Shown: positions 1 to 7,542, counted from the first letter of the stretch. The stretch: 8,539 nucleotides of DNA from Fimbriiglobus sp. (GCA_025352585.1 JANXTD010000818.1:1-8539); one strand, 5' to 3'. The notes: generated by a model not told the origin, from the sequence alone. Made by a program: numbers and translations.

Positions 1-2603
1 GAGCGCACCGTGATCTTGCGCGGGTCCGAGAGGTCGTTGCGGAAGCGCTGGTCGGCCTGGACGTTGACCTGCCAGGTGCGGCCGAAGCGGTTGAACTCGT
101 TGACGTAGTACGAGCCGAACTCGACTTGCAGGCTGTTGATGATGTTGGCCACCGGCACCCCCGTCGCCTCGGCCTGCTCGCGGTTCAGCCGCAGTTCGAG
201 CCACGGCGTGTCGGCGCGGTAGCCGGTGAACACGCCGGTCAGTTCGGGGCGGGCTTGCGCGTCCTCGACGACGCGCTCGGTGGTCGCCTGCAAGAACTGC
301 GAGTCGGGGTCGCCGCGGTTCTGCACGATCAGCTTGATGCCGCCCGTCGCCCCCAGGCCGTCGATGGGCGGCGCGCCGAAGACCGTCACCACGGCGTCGG
401 CGATGTCGGCCTGGCAGAGCCGCTGCAACTCCGCCCCGATCGCCGACGACGACAGCTTGGGGTCGTGGCGGTTCTCGAAGCCGTCGAGCATGACGTACAC
501 CGTGCCCAGGTTCGGCGCGTTGGCCCCCAGCAACTGCGACTGCCCGGCGACGGCGATGGTGTGCGTCACGCCGGGCAGGTTGCGGGCGTACTCGTCCACG
601 GTGCGCAACACGGCCGCGGTGCGGATCAGCGACGCCGAGTCGGGCAGTTGCAGGTTGACGATCAGGTACCCCTTGTCCTGGTTCGGCACGAAGCCGACGG
701 CCGAGCGGCGCATCACCTCGACCGTCAGTCCGACCAGCCCGAGGTACGCCAGCAACACGACCGGCGTGACGAACAGCAGCACGCGGGTGACGGCGAGGTA
801 GCCCACCGTTAAGCCGTCGAAGAGGCGGTTGAAGACGTAGAAGGCCCAGCCGAGGGCGCGGTTCAGCACGACCCGCAGGCCGAAGCCGACGACGAAGCCG
901 ACGATTGCGACCAGCCACGGCACCAGGTCGGCCCGCCACGGCTCGACCTTCGCCTGCCACGCCGGCGGCAGCGTCGCCGTGAGCCAGGCGTCGATCGGGC
1001 CGAGTTCGACGGCGTACCGCCGCGCGGCGACGAGGGCGAGGCCGGCGAGCAGCACGGGGATCGCGATTCGTGGCAGCGGCTCGCGCACCCGGCCGTCGCG
1101 CGGCCGCAGCAACAGCGCGCTCAAGGCGGGACTCAGGGTTAGCGAGTTGAACGCCGACAGCAGCGTCGAGATGGCGATGGTCACGGCGAACTGGCGGAAG
1201 AACTGGCCGAGGATGCCGCTGATGAACAGGCACGGCACGAACACCGCCGCCAGCACCAGGCCCACGGCGATAACCGGCCCCGACACGTCGCGCATCGCCG
1301 CGAGCGCCGCGTCGCGCGGGGCCAAGCCCGCCTCGATGTGGTGCTCGACTGCCTCGACGACGACAATCGCGTCGTCGACGATGATGCCGACGGCCAGCAC
1401 GAGGCCGAAGAGGGTCAGCGTGTTGAGGCTGTAGCCCAGCACTGCCATAACGCCAAAAGTACCGACGATGGCGGTCGGCACCGCGGCGAGCGGGATGACC
1501 GCCGACCGCCAGCTTTGCAGGAAGACGAGCATCACGAGCGCGACGAGGAACACCGCGTCGCGCAGGGTAATGAGCACCTCGCGGACCGACTCCTCGATGA
1601 ACGGGGTCGTGTCGTAGACGATGGAGTAATCGACGCCCTCGGGGAACTTCGGCCGCAACTCGGCCATCTTGGCCCGGACCCGCCTGGCCGTGTCGAGGGC
1701 GTTGGTCCCCGGCAACTGGTAGACGCCCAGCGCGATCGACGGCTGGCCGTCGAGCGTGCAGGTCTGGTCGTAGCCGACCGCCCCGAGTTCGATGCGCGTG
1801 CAGACGTCCTTCAACCGCACCGCCCGGCCGTCGGGGTCAGTTTTGAGCACGATGTCGGCGAACTGCTCGGGAGTTTGCAGGCGGCCCAAGGTGTTGATCG
1901 TGTACTGGAACATCTGCCCCGACGGGGCCGGCGGCTGGCCGATCTGCCCCGCCGCGACCTGGGCGTTCTGCTCCTCGACCGCCCGCACCGCGTCGGCCGG
2001 CGACAGGTTGCGCGCCGTCAGCTTGTCGGGGTCGAGCCAGACGCGCATGCTGTAGTCGCGCTCGCCGAGGAACGTGATGTCGCCGACGCCCTCCAGCCGG
2101 GCCAACTCGTCGCGGAGTTGGATCGTGGCGTAGTTGCTCAGGTAAATGTCGTTGTGCTTCTTGTCCGGCGACCGCAAGTTGATGATCATCAACTGCCCCG
2201 TCGATTTCTTCTTCACCGACACCCCGCGCCGCCGCACGATGTCGGGCAACACCCGCTCCGCAAGGTTGACGCGGTTCTGCACCAGCACCTGCGCAATGTT
2301 TAAGTCGGTCCCGGACTTGAAGGTCACGGTCAACGTGTACGTGCCGTCGTTGCCGGAGACCGACGAGAGGTACAGCATCCCCTCGACGCCGTTGACCTGC
2401 TGCTCGATCGGCGACGCCACGGTGTCCTCGACGATGCGGGCGTTAGCCCCGGCGTAGACGGCGGCCACCTCGACCGTCGGCGGGGTGATCTCGGGGTAGA
2501 GCGCCACCGGCAGCCGCGTCAGCCCGACGGCCCCGCCGAGCGTGATCAGGATCGACAGCACGGCGGCGGCGATGGGGCGGTCGATGAAGAAGCGCGCGAA
2601 CAC
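1..2603 (-). CDS. RND efflux permease, HAE1/AcrB-like (RND-B), 3' end outside window
   Basis: Inner-membrane proton-driven drug/amphiphile exporter subunit, second of two tandem permeases. The frame is open from a GTG at 2603-2601 to the left edge (867 codons plus 2 nt), so perhaps 250 or more C-terminal residues are missing. The start is set by homology: the protein opens VFARFFIDRP, matching MLAKFFIDRP of the upstream permease; the Shine-Dalgarno is weak and translation is probably coupled to the upstream stop 20 nt away. Visible features are TM1 (about residues 9-28), the porter half with SPIEQQVNGVEGMLY and VQNRVNL, YDTTPF before TM2, and TM4 with VGIIVDDAIVVVEAVE, where D410/D411 match the AcrB proton-relay aspartates. 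TM6 ends near residue 499, TM7 is about 608-628, followed by GFVPNQDKGYL, and the second porter half includes NRFGRTWQVNVQAD. Oddity: residues 500-586 between TM6 and TM7 are about 67 longer than in RND-A and carry two hydrophobic stretches. The substrate cannot be read from the sequence. Confidence 0.95.
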   Translation of the reverse strand, partial: MFARFFIDRPIAAAVLSILITLGGAVGLTRLPVALYPEITPPTVEVAAVYAGANARIVEDTVASPIEQQVNGVEGMLYLSSVSGNDGTYTLTVTFKSGTDLNIAQVLVQNRVNLAERVLPDIVRRRGVSVKKKSTGQLMIINLRSPDKKHNDIYLSNYATIQLRDELARLEGVGDITFLGERDYSMRVWLDPDKLTARNLSPADAVRAVEEQNAQVAAGQIGQPPAPSGQMFQYTINTLGRLQTPEQFADIVLKTDPDGRAVRLKDVCTRIELGAVGYDQTCTLDGQPSIALGVYQLPGTNALDTARRVRAKMAELRPKFPEGVDYSIVYDTTPFIEESVREVLITLRDAVFLVALVMLVFLQSWRSAVIPLAAVPTAIVGTFGVMAVLGYSLNTLTLFGLVLAVGIIVDDAIVVVEAVEHHIEAGLAPRDAALAAMRDVSGPVIAVGLVLAAVFVPCLFISGILGQFFRQFAVTIAISTLLSAFNSLTLSPALSALLLRPRDGRVREPLPRIAIPVLLAGLALVAARRYAVELGPIDAWLTATLPPAWQAKVEPWRADLVPWLVAIVGFVVGFGLRVVLNRALGWAFYVFNRLFDGLTVGYLAVTRVLLFVTPVVLLAYLGLVGLTVEVMRRSAVGFVPNQDKGYLIVNLQLPDSASLIRTAAVLRTVDEYARNLPGVTHTIAVAGQSQLLGANAPNLGTVYVMLDGFENRHDPKLSSSAIGAELQRLCQADIADAVVTVFGAPPIDGLGATGGIKLIVQNRGDPDSQFLQATTERVVEDAQARPELTGVFTGYRADTPWLELRLNREQAEATGVPVANIINSLQVEFGSYYVNEFNRFGRTWQVNVQADQRFRNDLSDPRKITVR
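50..108. repeat. copy 1 of a 59-nt segment shared by the two permease genes
   Basis: Bases 50-95 are identical to 3691-3736 (46 of 46); after one mismatch at 96 the next 12 bases (97-108) also match 3738-3749. It encodes the YVNEFNRFGRTWQVNVQAD block of RND-B. Confidence 0.9.
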
Positions 2604-2623
2604 GGCGGAGTCTCTGGGAAGCG

Positions 2624-5600
2624 TTACGAGCCGGCGGGCAGGTTGAAGCGGACGCCGACGCGGCGAACCACCGGGCGGAGGAACTCGAACTTGACGACGT
2701 ACCGCACCGCGTGCCACGCCTGCCGCAGCCAGCCCACGTCCACCGCGACGCGGTTCGAGAGGCGATCGACGAGGACGTAGAAGACGGGCGTGAGGAAGAT
2801 GCCGAAGAAGGTCACGCCGATCATGCCCGAGAAGACCGCGACGCCGAGGGCGGTCCGCATCTCGGCCCCCGCCCCGGTGGCCAGGACGAGCGGCAGCACG
2901 CCCAGGACGAACGCCGCGGAGGTCATCAGGATCGGCCGCAGCCGGAGCTGGCACGCCTCCAGGATTACGGCGCGGCGGTCCCGCCCGGCGTCCCGCTGCC
3001 GCTTAGCGTACTCGACGATCAGGATGGCGTTCTTGCACGCCAGCCCGATGAGGACAACGAAGCCGACCTGCGTGAAGATGTTGATGTCTTGCGCGGCGAT
3101 GCCGATCCGTGACGCCAAGTTGATATCGAACACCTCGCCGGGACTCGTCACCCCGCCGATCACCTTCCCAGGACTCGCCAGCCCCAGCGCGTAGGCCGGG
3201 TTCCACGTCCGCCCGCCGAGGGTGACGGCCAATTGGTCGGCCGGGAGTTTGTCGAGCCTGGTGAGCCAGACCCCGAACAGCGAACTCGACACGCACATCG
3301 GCACGACCAGGATCACCGCCAGCGGCAACGCCCAGCTCTCGTAGAGGAAAGCCAGCACCAGGAACACGACCGCGACGGCGATGGCGAACACGGCGAAGCC
3401 GGTGTCGCGCGACCGCTCCTCGATGAAGGCGAGTTCGGTCCACTCGGCCTTCATGGCGCTCGGCAGTTCGCGCTCGGCGATCTTCTGCATCGTGGAGAGG
3501 CCACTGGCACTGCTGGTGCCCGGCTTGACGTTGCCGTTGATCGCGGCCGCGGGGTAGGTGTTGTAGCGCGTCAGCACCGGCGGGCCGTTGGTCTCGACGA
3601 CCGTGGCGACGGCCCCCAGGGGGACCAAGTTGCCGGCCTTGTTCTTGATCTTGAGCTTGCGCACGGTCGTCACGTCGTCGCGGAACTGGCGGTCGGCCTG
3701 GACGTTGACCTGCCAGGTGCGGCCGAAGCGGTTGAAGTCGTTGACGTAGCGCACGCCCAGGGTCGATTGCATCACGGCGTACACGTCGCGCACGTCGATC
3801 CCCTCGGCCGAGCACGCGGCGGCGTTGACCTGCACCCGCAGTTCCGGCGAGTTGGTGCGGAACACCGTGAACAGCCCCACGAGGCCGGGCGAGGCGTTGC
3901 CCTGCCGCACGAGGCTGTCGGCCATCTCGCTGAGGAAGTTCATGTCCTCGACGCCGCGGTCCTCGACCATGAGCCGGAAGCCGCCGGCCCGCCCCAGCCC
4001 CGGCACCGCCGGCGCGCCGAAGAGGTTCACCTGGGCGTCGTGGACGTTCGCGGCGATCCGCTTGCGCAACTCCGTCGCCACGGCGTCCGAGTAGAGTTCC
4101 GCCGCGGTCACCGGCCGGGTCGTCCCGTCGGGCAAGGCGATTTCGGGGTACGACTCGGGACGCAAGCGCTTCTCGAACGGGTCGAGGATGATGAACATCG
4201 AGCCGAAGTTGCTGCCGTAAGCGCTCAACACGAACGAGTTGCCGGCGACGCTGTTGACGTGGCCGACGCCGGGGGTGCCGAGGGCGATCTCGGTGATCTT
4301 GCGGACCTCCTCGCGGGTCCGCTCCGCCGAGGCTGCGTCGGGCAGTTGGATGCTGGCGATGAGGTAGCCCTTGTCCTGCTGCGGGATGAACCCGGTCGGC
4401 ATCTTCAGGTAGCCGAAGTACGACAGCAGCAGCACCCCGGCGTAGGCGACGACGGCCAGCAGCGGCAGGCGCACCAGCCAACGCACCGTGGCGACGTAGG
4501 CGTCGCCGCCCCTACGGAACACGGCGTTGAAGACGCGGAAGAAGCCGCCCAAGACGCGGTTCATGCCGCGGGTCACGAGGTCCGGCTTCGCCCCCTTGCG
4601 TTGCAGCAGGATCGCCGCGAGGGCGGGGCTGAGGGTCAGCGAGTTGAAGGTCGAGATCAGCGTCGAGATCGCGATGGTCAAGGCGAACTGGCGGAAGAAG
4701 GAGCCGACGATGCCGGGGAAGAAGGCGCACGGCACGAACACCGCGACCAGCACCGCCCCGACGGCCACAATCGGCCCGGCCACGTCCTCCATCGCCGCCA
4801 GCGTCGCGGCCCGCGGTGAGAGACCCTTTTCGAGCTGGTGCTGGACCGCCTCGACGACGACGATGGCGTCATCGACGACGATGCCGACCGACAGGACGAG
4901 GCCGAACAGCGTGAGGTTGTTCAGGCCGAAGCCGACGAGCCACATCGCACCAAAAGTCCCCACAATCGCCGTCGGCACCGCCGCGAGCGGGATGATCGCC
5001 GCGCGCCAAGTCTGGAGGAACACCAGCACCACGATCGCGACGAGGATGACCGAGTCGCGCAGGGCCTTGAAGACCTCGCGGATCGACTCGCGCATGAACG
5101 GCGTCGTGTCGTAGCCGATCTCGCAGGCGATGCCCTCAGGCAGTTCCTTGGCAAGGACCGCGACGGCCGCCTTGATCTCCTCGGCGCACTGCAAGGCGTT
5201 GGCGTCGGAGAGCAGAAAGATCGCCAGGCCGATCGTCGGCTTGTTGTCGAACCGGTTCTCCACGTCCTGCGCCTTGGCGTTCAACTCGACGCGGCCGATG
5301 TCGCGCACCCGCACGACGGCGTTGGGCGAAGCCTTGACGACGACGTTGGCGAACTCCGCCTCGCTCATTAACCGGCCGACGAAAGTCATCGGGATCGAGG
5401 TCGCCGTCTGGTCGTCGTCGCCGAGCCGGCCGAGTGAGACTTGCAGGTTCTGCTGCTTGACGGCGTTGACAACGTCGAGCGAAGTCAGTCCGCGAGCCGA
5501 GAGCTTCACCGGATCGACGTGGACGCGCATGCTGTAGTCGCGCTGGCCGAACACCGTCACGTCGCTGATGCCCTCGATGCGGCTCAACTCGTCCTTGATG

Positions 5601-6103
5601 CGGGTGACGGCGTAGTTGCTCAGGTAGAGCTGGTCGTAGCGGCCCTGCGGGTCGTCGGCCGTCGCCGGGCTGTTGACGCTGATGGTCAGCAGGATCTCCG
5701 GCGACCGCTTGCGCGTCGTCACGCCGGTCGAGCGGACCACCTCGGGGAGTTCCGGCAGGGCGAGGTTGACGCGATTTTGAACCATCACTTGCGCGAGGTC
5801 GAGGTTGGTCCCCGGCTCGAAGGCGACGGTCAGTGTGTACGAGCCGTCGCTGGTCGATTGCGAGGTCATGTACAGCATCCGCTCGACGCCGTTGACCCGC
5901 TGCTCGATGGGCGCGGCGATCGTCTCGGCGACGATTTTGGAGCTGCTGCCGGGGTAGGCGCAATCGACCTGGATCGTCGGCGGCGTCACCGGCGGGTACT
6001 GCGAGATCGACAGTTGGAAGGCGCTGATCGCCCCGGCGAGGGCGATGACGATCGAGAGGACCGACGCGAAGATCGGCCGGTCGATGAAGAACTTCGCCAG
6101 CAT
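2624..6103 (-). CDS. RND efflux permease, HAE1/AcrB-like (RND-A), complete
   Basis: Complete 1159-residue inner-membrane RND pump subunit, expected to work as a trimer with the adaptor encoded just upstream and an outer-membrane channel not seen here. The ATG at 6103-6101 is chosen because MLAKFFIDRPIF is the canonical N-terminus and GGAGG lies 7 nt upstream; an in-frame ATG at 6193 would add 30 Pro/Arg-rich residues overlapping the adaptor gene. Layout: TM1 about 9-28; first porter/docking loop with PIEQRVNGVERMLYM; TM2 from about 351; TM4 with VGIVVDDAIVVVEAV (D411/D412, proton relay); TM7 about 546-566; second porter loop; TM8 about 902-921; TM9 about 925-947; TM10 with GLACKNAILIVEYAKR (K1024, matching the AcrB TM10 lysine); TM12 ending near 1112. 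It is about 110 residues longer than AcrB, mainly from an insertion at about 949-1005 between TM9 and TM10 and a C-terminal tail of about 47 residues. Relay residues are intact, so it should be an active pump. The substrate is unknown. Confidence 0.97.
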   Translation of the reverse strand: MLAKFFIDRPIFASVLSIVIALAGAISAFQLSISQYPPVTPPTIQVDCAYPGSSSKIVAETIAAPIEQRVNGVERMLYMTSQSTSDGSYTLTVAFEPGTNLDLAQVMVQNRVNLALPELPEVVRSTGVTTRKRSPEILLTISVNSPATADDPQGRYDQLYLSNYAVTRIKDELSRIEGISDVTVFGQRDYSMRVHVDPVKLSARGLTSLDVVNAVKQQNLQVSLGRLGDDDQTATSIPMTFVGRLMSEAEFANVVVKASPNAVVRVRDIGRVELNAKAQDVENRFDNKPTIGLAIFLLSDANALQCAEEIKAAVAVLAKELPEGIACEIGYDTTPFMRESIREVFKALRDSVILVAIVVLVFLQTWRAAIIPLAAVPTAIVGTFGAMWLVGFGLNNLTLFGLVLSVGIVVDDAIVVVEAVQHQLEKGLSPRAATLAAMEDVAGPIVAVGAVLVAVFVPCAFFPGIVGSFFRQFALTIAISTLISTFNSLTLSPALAAILLQRKGAKPDLVTRGMNRVLGGFFRVFNAVFRRGGDAYVATVRWLVRLPLLAVVAYAGVLLLSYFGYLKMPTGFIPQQDKGYLIASIQLPDAASAERTREEVRKITEIALGTPGVGHVNSVAGNSFVLSAYGSNFGSMFIILDPFEKRLRPESYPEIALPDGTTRPVTAAELYSDAVATELRKRIAANVHDAQVNLFGAPAVPGLGRAGGFRLMVEDRGVEDMNFLSEMADSLVRQGNASPGLVGLFTVFRTNSPELRVQVNAAACSAEGIDVRDVYAVMQSTLGVRYVNDFNRFGRTWQVNVQADRQFRDDVTTVRKLKIKNKAGNLVPLGAVATVVETNGPPVLTRYNTYPAAAINGNVKPGTSSASGLSTMQKIAERELPSAMKAEWTELAFIEERSRDTGFAVFAIAVAVVFLVLAFLYESWALPLAVILVVPMCVSSSLFGVWLTRLDKLPADQLAVTLGGRTWNPAYALGLASPGKVIGGVTSPGEVFDINLASRIGIAAQDINIFTQVGFVVLIGLACKNAILIVEYAKRQRDAGRDRRAVILEACQLRLRPILMTSAAFVLGVLPLVLATGAGAEMRTALGVAVFSGMIGVTFFGIFLTPVFYVLVDRLSNRVAVDVGWLRQAWHAVRYVVKFEFLRPVVRRVGVRFNLPAGS
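3691..3749. repeat. copy 2 of the 59-nt segment shared by the two permease genes
   Basis: Counterpart of 50-108 with 58 of 59 bases identical. It encodes the YVNDFNRFGRTWQVNVQAD block of RND-A. Confidence 0.9.
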
Positions 6104-6110
6104 ACAGAGG

Positions 6111-6115
6111 CCTCC
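6111..6115 (-). promoter_or_regulatory. Shine-Dalgarno for RND-A
   Basis: On the minus strand GGAGG sits between the adaptor stop (TAA at 6119-6117) and the permease ATG (6103-6101), with a 7-nt spacer. It decides the RND-A start in favour of 6103 over the upstream in-frame ATG at 6193. Its position right after the adaptor stop suggests coupled translation. Confidence 0.8.
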
Positions 6116-6116
6116 G

Positions 6117-7442
6117 TTACGACCCCGAGCGGGCCGGGGCTTGGGGGGCGGGCGGGGCGGCAGCGCTGCCGGTCGGCTTCGACGGCACGCCACTCTTGCC
6201 GGTCTGGTTACTGTCGGGCGACAGGTCCTTGGCCGGCGCGGCCTCGACGCGGCGGGCCTCCACCTTCACGCCGTCGCGGACCCGCTGGATGCCCTTGACC
6301 AGGATGCGCTCGGTGGGCAGCACCTTCGACTCGAGCAGCACGCGGTACGGCCCGTACTGCTTGCCGACCTTGGCCACGTCGCGGCGCACCACTTCGTCCT
6401 TGTCGGTGAGGGCATAGACGAACTTCTTGCCCTGGTTCGTACCCAGCGACACCTCGGGGACGAGCAGCACTTGCCGCTTGCCGGAGGTCGGCAACTTGAC
6501 GCGGACGAACAGCCCCGGCGAGAGCAGCGTCGTGGCGTTCTCGGCGGGTGGCTTCGCGGAGTTCTCGGCGGGCGTGGGCACCTTGGCGGAGTTCTCGACG
6601 ACCGCCCGGAGCCGCCGGGTGCCCGTGCCCTGGTCGAACTTGTTATCGATAAAGTCGATCTTGCCGCGGATGTAGTACCCCTCCTCGTCGGGCAGGCCGA
6701 TCTCGACTTCGGTCTTGCTGTCGGCCTCGAACTTCAGCGTCCCTTGCGCGACCGCCCGGCTGATTTCGAGCGAGGTGCGGTCGTCCACGTCGAAGTAGAC
6801 GTGGATCTTGTCGATGTTCAGCAGCATTGACAGCGGGGTGTCGTCGGCCTTGACGAGGTTGCCGGGGTCGGCGTAGCGGCGGCTCATGCGGCCGGCGACG
6901 GGGGCGGCGATCTTGGTGTACGCCAGGTTCTGCTTGGCCGTCACGACCGCGGCAGTCGCGACGTTCAGGGCCGCCTCGGACTCGGCCTGGTCGCCGACGA
7001 CCTTGTCGAACTCCTCGGCGCTGACCGCCCGCGAGTCCTTGAGCTTCTCGACGCGGACGTAGTCGCGGTTGACGCGGGCGAGGTGGGCGTCGGCGACCTT
7101 CAGGCTCGCGGTCGCCCGGTCGAGTTCGGCCTTGTAGAGCCGGTCGTCGATGGTGAACAGGAGTTTGCCCTTCGGAACGACTTCGCCGTCGGTAAAGTGC
7201 AGGGCGTCGAGGTAGCCGGTGACCCGCGAGCGCAACTCGACGCTCTGCAAGGCTTCGGCCCGGCCCGTGAACTCCTCGAAGTCCGTCACCTCGTCGGTGC
7301 GGGGGAAGTCGAAGTAAACCAGCGGCAGGGGCGCGGCCACCGTGTCGGGCGCGGGCCGGTTGCAGCCTCCGAGTGTCGAGGCGAGGAGTCCCGCCACGAG
7401 GGGCCGCGCAACGTCGCGGCAGCGGATTTGCAGGATTCGCAT
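6117..7442 (-). CDS. RND efflux periplasmic adaptor (membrane fusion protein), lipoprotein
   Basis: A 441-residue HlyD/AcrA-type adaptor that bridges the RND permease to an outer-membrane channel. The ATG at 7442-7440 is preferred over an in-frame ATG at 7514 because it puts a lipoprotein signal at the N-terminus: basic [10 protein letters not shown], then hydrophobic [17 protein letters not shown] with a lipobox-like LGGC, so C27 would be lipidated. No clear Shine-Dalgarno precedes it. Visible domains: first half-lipoyl strand about 66-100 ([29 protein letters not shown]); alpha-hairpin about 101-170, rich in Ala, Glu and Lys; second half-lipoyl about 171-200 ([22 protein letters not shown]); beta-barrel about 210-320 ([25 protein letters not shown]); membrane-proximal domain about 325-400 ([29 protein letters not shown]); Pro/Ala/Ser-rich tail 401-441, probably disordered. 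The beta-barrel carries an insertion of about 20 residues built from AEN(SAK) repeats at about 283-304. It is first in the operon, with its TAA 13 nt before the permease ATG. Confidence 0.95.
   Translation of the reverse strand: MRILQIRCRDVARPLVAGLLASTLGGCNRPAPDTVAAPLPLVYFDFPRTDEVTDFEEFTGRAEALQSVELRSRVTGYLDALHFTDGEVVPKGKLLFTIDDRLYKAELDRATASLKVADAHLARVNRDYVRVEKLKDSRAVSAEEFDKVVGDQAESEAALNVATAAVVTAKQNLAYTKIAAPVAGRMSRRYADPGNLVKADDTPLSMLLNIDKIHVYFDVDDRTSLEISRAVAQGTLKFEADSKTEVEIGLPDEEGYYIRGKIDFIDNKFDQGTGTRRLRAVVENSAKVPTPAENSAKPPAENATTLLSPGLFVRVKLPTSGKRQVLLVPEVSLGTNQGKKFVYALTDKDEVVRRDVAKVGKQYGPYRVLLESKVLPTERILVKGIQRVRDGVKVEARRVEAAPAKDLSPDSNQTGKSGVPSKPTGSAAAPPAPQAPARSGS
6537..6600 (-). repeat. short direct repeats inside the adaptor gene
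   Basis: On the plus strand GTTCTCGGCGGG occurs at 6537-6548 and 6561-6572, and GCGGAGTTCTCG at 6556-6567 and 6586-6597. In the protein these give three AEN/VEN units, two followed by SAK, in the loop before the last strands of the beta-barrel. This looks like expansion by slippage, kept in frame. Confidence 0.75.
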
Positions 7443-7542
7443 AAAACGTGGCGACCGAGTGGGGGCGGGCGTTTGCGGCGGGCTTCCGGCTATTATTCCA
7501 GTGCCGGTGGGCACAGTTTACAGCATTCCGAGAGACCGACGC
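7443..7542. promoter_or_regulatory. divergent promoter region between efflux operon and hydrolase-msrA
   Basis: This 100-bp gap separates two head-to-head transcription units, so promoters for both directions should lie here. The AT-rich patch at 7491-7497 can be read both ways: TATTAT (7491-7496) on the plus strand is -10-like for the hydrolase, and TGG-AATAAT on the minus strand (7500-7492) resembles an extended -10 for the efflux operon. Neither has a convincing -35 box; the best for the minus strand is a poor TGTAAA-like hexamer at about 7522-7517. If used, starts would fall about 40 nt upstream of each ATG. The assignment is by eye and tentative. Confidence 0.4.
7501..7514. repeat. short inverted repeat, possible operator
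   Basis: GTGCC-GGTG-GGCAC forms perfect 5-bp arms around a 4-bp centre. It abuts the shared -10-like patch in the divergent intergenic region, a position where a dimeric regulator could control both units. Five-bp GC-rich arms can arise by chance in DNA this GC-rich, and no regulator gene is visible nearby. Confidence 0.3.

Noticed and set aside
846..1106. Possible double frameshift explaining the extra segment in RND-B
   Set aside because: The same frame gives correct RND motifs on both sides, the segment has no stops, and its residues are ordered into plausible hydrophobic segments rather than Arg/Pro-rich out-of-frame sequence.
1338..2303. 321-codon plus-strand open frame antisense to RND-B
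   Set aside because: Same shadow composition, opposite conserved RND motifs including the TM4 Asp-Asp region; no recognisable domain.
3003..4481. 492-codon minus-strand open frame overlapping RND-A in another frame
   Set aside because: Arg/Gly/Pro-rich out-of-frame reading of the permease; the in-frame protein matches RND motifs throughout.
3233..4819. 528-codon plus-strand open frame antisense to RND-A
   Set aside because: It lies fully opposite a well-supported permease gene, is dominated by Arg, Asp, His, Val and Gly as expected of a GC-rich complementary frame, and shows no recognisable domain or ribosome site.
6104..6193. Earlier ATG start for RND-A adding 30 residues
   Set aside because: The added residues are Pro/Arg-rich, overlap the adaptor 3' end and precede a canonical RND N-terminus with its own strong Shine-Dalgarno.
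7443..7514. Earlier ATG start for the adaptor at 7514
   Set aside because: It would bury the lipoprotein signal behind 24 Pro/Thr-rich residues and cover most of the divergent promoter gap.
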